64,000 nt of DNA from Anaerolineales bacterium (lineage in GTDB: Bacteria > Chloroflexota > Anaerolineae > Anaerolineales > UBA11579), in the NCBI GenBank assembly GCA_020059485.1, contig JAGVCA010000036.1:1-64000 (forward strand), written 5' to 3'. Below are positions 62,045 through 64,000 of the stretch, piece by piece. The position numbers and the translations under genes are program-made. The stretch's first letter is position 1. Each line of letters opens with the position of its first letter. The notes beneath the pieces were generated by a model. The model did no database searches and was not told where the DNA came from. It saw only the letters and a program-made list of their open reading frames with translations.

Positions 62045-62461
62045 TCAATCTAACTTCTTTTGCAGCGTCAGCACATTGCCCGCCCCGGAATGCTCATAAG
62101 CAACCGAATCCATCGTCTGAAAGATCAGGTGCCAGCCCAATCCGCCAGCCCGGCGATCCTCCAGCGGACCATCCAGGTCGGGTGCCGGCGTCTGGTCGGG
62201 AGAAAAGACCTGACCGAAATCCGTGATCTGCACGGTCACCCGGTCCGGCCAGAACTGCAGCGCCAGGATGATTGATCCGGGGGGCATCCCCTTGTATCCG
62301 TGCATGACGACATTGCTGCAGACCTCATCCACCGCCAGTTTCAGATCAAAGACCACCTCCTCCGGGATGCCAAACCGGCTGCATTCGTCCTCAATGAATG
62401 TCCGAAAAATACCCAGGGCCTCCGGTTCAGCGGCGCAGGTGATCTCGACGGTATTTGCCAT
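62045..62461 (-). CDS. RsbW-like serine kinase/anti-sigma factor
   Basis: A 138-aa HATPase_c (GHKL) protein. VVFDLKLAVDEVCSNVVMHGYKG carries the N-box Asp/Asn pattern and DRRAGGLGWHLIFQTMD the ATP-lid glycines, as in RsbW/SpoIIAB. It would bind a sigma factor or phosphorylate the STAS partner. ATG at 62461 preferred over the earlier GTG (GGGAG in place). It is upstream of STAS and patatin in the same direction. No sigma factor gene is visible in the window. Confidence 0.93.
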   Translation of the reverse strand: MANTVEITCAAEPEALGIFRTFIEDECSRFGIPEEVVFDLKLAVDEVCSNVVMHGYKGMPPGSIILALQFWPDRVTVQITDFGQVFSPDQTPAPDLDGPLEDRRAGGLGWHLIFQTMDSVAYEHSGAGNVLTLQKKLD

Positions 62462-62517
62462 ACCCACTCCCGATAATGCGCTTCAGATCATCCGCTTGCC
62501 GACAGCCAGAGCGTTCA

Positions 62518-62865
62518 CTAAAACTGCAGGAAATACGACTCCGTTTCGGCATCATTGTAGAACACCAGCACCAGGATCCCCGCCACCATCGACAGGATAT
62601 TGGCCCACAGGAGGCTGGCGATCTCCAGCCCGGCCACCAGACGGATGTTGCGGGCCGGTTTGCCGGAGATCGTGTTCACCCCCGTGATTACCTCGTAAAT
62701 GCCGATCCCGATCGGGATCAACAGCACGGGCAGGCAGATCAACCCGACGAAAAAAGTGCCAAAAATAATGGCGATCGCGATCCCGCTGCCGGTCAGGATG
62801 TTCAACACCCCGCTGGCCAGCATCAGGATCCCAATGATCAGGACATTCCCTGGTTTCGGTTCCAT
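62518..62865 (-). CDS. Small integral membrane protein
   Basis: A 115-aa protein with three hydrophobic segments (NVLIIGILMLASGVLNILTG, AIIFGTFFVGLICLPVLLIPIGIGIYEVI, IASLLWANILSMVAGILVLVFYN). It has the look of small DUF-type membrane proteins in this group, but no family was confirmed. AAGGAG precedes the ATG. It is first in the partner-switch gene run and divergent from the gene at 62987. Confidence 0.75.
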   Translation of the reverse strand: MEPKPGNVLIIGILMLASGVLNILTGSGIAIAIIFGTFFVGLICLPVLLIPIGIGIYEVITGVNTISGKPARNIRLVAGLEIASLLWANILSMVAGILVLVFYNDAETESYFLQF

Positions 62866-62974
62866 TTACTCTCCTTGTTCCGCCTAGGCGGTCCTTGTGG
62901 ACTTTTCTGATCCTATTTTACATGAAATCGCCGCTCTGTTCGTCAGTTGGACCAACCAAACGCCCCAAATCAAT

Positions 62975-62980
62975 TAGAAT
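62975..62980 (+). promoter_or_regulatory. -10 box of the terminal gene (leaderless arrangement)
   Basis: TAGAAT lies 6 bases before the ATG at 62987, exactly as for the gene at 8517. No -35 at normal spacing and no usable ribosome site. Confidence 0.5.
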
Positions 62981-62986
62981 TAAGGT

Positions 62987-64000
62987 ATGTCAATCCCACG
63001 CCGATGGATCCTGATCGCTGTTGTCGCTTTGCTGCTTGCCGCGGTGATCGCCTCGTTGCTGCTGCTGCCGGAGGTGGAGGACTTTGCTCCTCAACCAGTC
63101 TCGGGCGGCCACGCCAATACCACCGCCTTTGAGATCACCTTCACCCGCCGCATGAACCGCGAGGATGTGGCCGACGCGCTGCAGATCATGCCTGAGATCG
63201 AAGGCAAACTTATTTGGGAAGAGAATACCCTGATCTTCACCCCGATGGAGCGCTGGCCTGCCGGCGCGGAGGTCCAGGTCTCGCTGCCGGCCGGGGTCCG
63301 TTCGGTCATTGGCTTGCCTCTGCTGCGCGCCGCCGGCTGGCGCTTCCAGATCACCCCCGTCCAGCTAGCCTACCTCTGGCCGGCCTCCGGCAGCAGCCAG
63401 CTCTACCTGCTTGACCCGGATTCCGGCGATACCCAGCAGCTGACTGCCGGCAGCCCGGTGCTGTCCTACGGTTTCTCTCCCGACGGTCTGACCGCATATT
63501 ACTTTTCCGAGAACAGCCTGGGGGGATCAGACCTGTTCACCCTGCCGCGCTTTGAACCGGACGCGGAACCAGCCCGCCTGCTGACCTGTCAGCGGGCGAT
63601 CTGCAATGCGCTGCAGGTCTCACCGGACGGCGAATGGCTGGCCTATACCCGCAACGACGCCGAGATCTGGCTGCTGCCCCTGCTCCAGCCTGGCGAAGCC
63701 CGCCAGGTCAGCACCGAAGACCAGATCTGCTACCAGCCGTTATGGTCAAACCGCGGCCTGCTGAGCTATTACAACGCTGACCGCCTGACGTACACGGTCG
63801 TCGATCCCAATGGCGGCGCTGAAGCCTCCTGGCCAAATGAGAATGGCGAGACGGCCGTCTGGTCTCCGGGTGGGTCGGCACTGGTCGCCCCGGATGCCTT
63901 CCTGGTCGAGACCGATATCCTACGCGGCCCATCCGGCGAGCGAGCCTTGCAGGAAGTGGATGAAGAAGAACTGGAACCGGTCCGGGTGCTTGCCAGCCGC
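62987..64000 (+). CDS. Signal-anchored Ig-like/TolB-like beta-propeller protein (cut by window)
   Basis: An open frame of 338 codons that leaves the window without a stop. MSIPRRWILIAVVALLLAAVIASLLLLP is a signal anchor. Residues about 35-120 resemble a bacterial Ig-like (Big_5) domain: TTAFEITFTRRMNREDVADALQIMPE and LIFTPMERWPAGAEVQVSLPAG. From about 125 on, repeats such as LYLLDPDSGDTQQLTAGSPVLSYGFSPDG, LQVSPDGEWLAYTRNDAEIWLLP and AVWSPGGSALVAPDAF indicate a TolB-like propeller. It probably acts outside the membrane; the end is missing. Confidence 0.85.
   Translation, partial: MSIPRRWILIAVVALLLAAVIASLLLLPEVEDFAPQPVSGGHANTTAFEITFTRRMNREDVADALQIMPEIEGKLIWEENTLIFTPMERWPAGAEVQVSLPAGVRSVIGLPLLRAAGWRFQITPVQLAYLWPASGSSQLYLLDPDSGDTQQLTAGSPVLSYGFSPDGLTAYYFSENSLGGSDLFTLPRFEPDAEPARLLTCQRAICNALQVSPDGEWLAYTRNDAEIWLLPLLQPGEARQVSTEDQICYQPLWSNRGLLSYYNADRLTYTVVDPNGGAEASWPNENGETAVWSPGGSALVAPDAFLVETDILRGPSGERALQEVDEEELEPVRVLASR

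Overview
The window is one stretch of a high-GC bacterial chromosome. It most likely belongs to Chloroflexota, class Anaerolineae, judged from the overall rRNA and gene style: NBR1-Ig-like and FGE-like lipoproteins, multi-GAF kinases and PATAN/DUF4388 proteins. No database comparison was possible, so the taxon is an inference. Both ends are cut: the left edge lies inside a 23S rRNA gene and the right edge inside a large open gene.

Layout. 1-4.6 kb: minus-strand rRNA operon (16S, tRNA-Ile, tRNA-Ala, 23S) with two tandem promoters and a 16S processing stem. 4.7-8.4 kb: dnaX-ybaB-recR plus two small genes upstream. 8.5-9 kb: a YacP-like NYN gene that appears leaderless. 9.0-15.8 kb: a long minus-strand gene run (diguanylate cyclase, coiled-coil membrane protein, trmO, a thioredoxin-like selenoprotein, cupin, SDR, PPK2, a P-loop protein). 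15.9-20.8 kb: a 35-aa membrane peptide, a DinB-like gene, then an E. coli-type FadR regulator with a near-consensus operator at its own promoter, followed by alkyl-DHAP synthase-like and GlpD genes. 20.9-28.4 kb: two paralogous FGE-like lipoproteins separated by decayed copies of neighbouring genes (HTH, MFS, glpD), the mark of a local duplication. 28.4-29.6 kb: an AT-rich island with five consecutive hairpins and a broken lipoprotein gene. 29.6-33.5 kb: glycosyltransferase operon ending in a PII-like/CBS protein. 33.6-38.7 kb: mostly plus-strand genes including mutY and pcm. 38.7-40.8 kb: queG and an NBR1-Ig lipoprotein. 41.7-52.4 kb: one operon with a left-handed beta-helix protein, an acyl-ACP reductase-like enzyme, a response regulator, a 1991-residue multi-GAF histidine kinase, a second response regulator and an alpha/beta hydrolase lacking the nucleophile Ser. 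52.6-62.9 kb: KimA-like transporter; a PATAN/GTPase/hydrolase module; methyltransferase/FAD/flippase genes; and a patatin/STAS/RsbW-like partner-switch group. 63-64 kb: start of an Ig-like/TolB-like protein.

How the parts may work together. Lipid metabolism recurs: FadR (an acyl-CoA sensor in the family) sits with an alkyl-DHAP synthase-like enzyme and glycerol-3-phosphate dehydrogenase, and an acyl-ACP reductase-like enzyme lies about 30 kb away. This is compatible with an ether-lipid route from acyl chains through aldehyde or alcohol to alkyl-DHAP, but that link is inference. The most distinctive sequence-level findings are the thioredoxin-like gene with in-frame TGA in a UxxC motif and a bacterial-type SECIS hairpin, the FadR operator and operon, and the reductase/giant-kinase operon.
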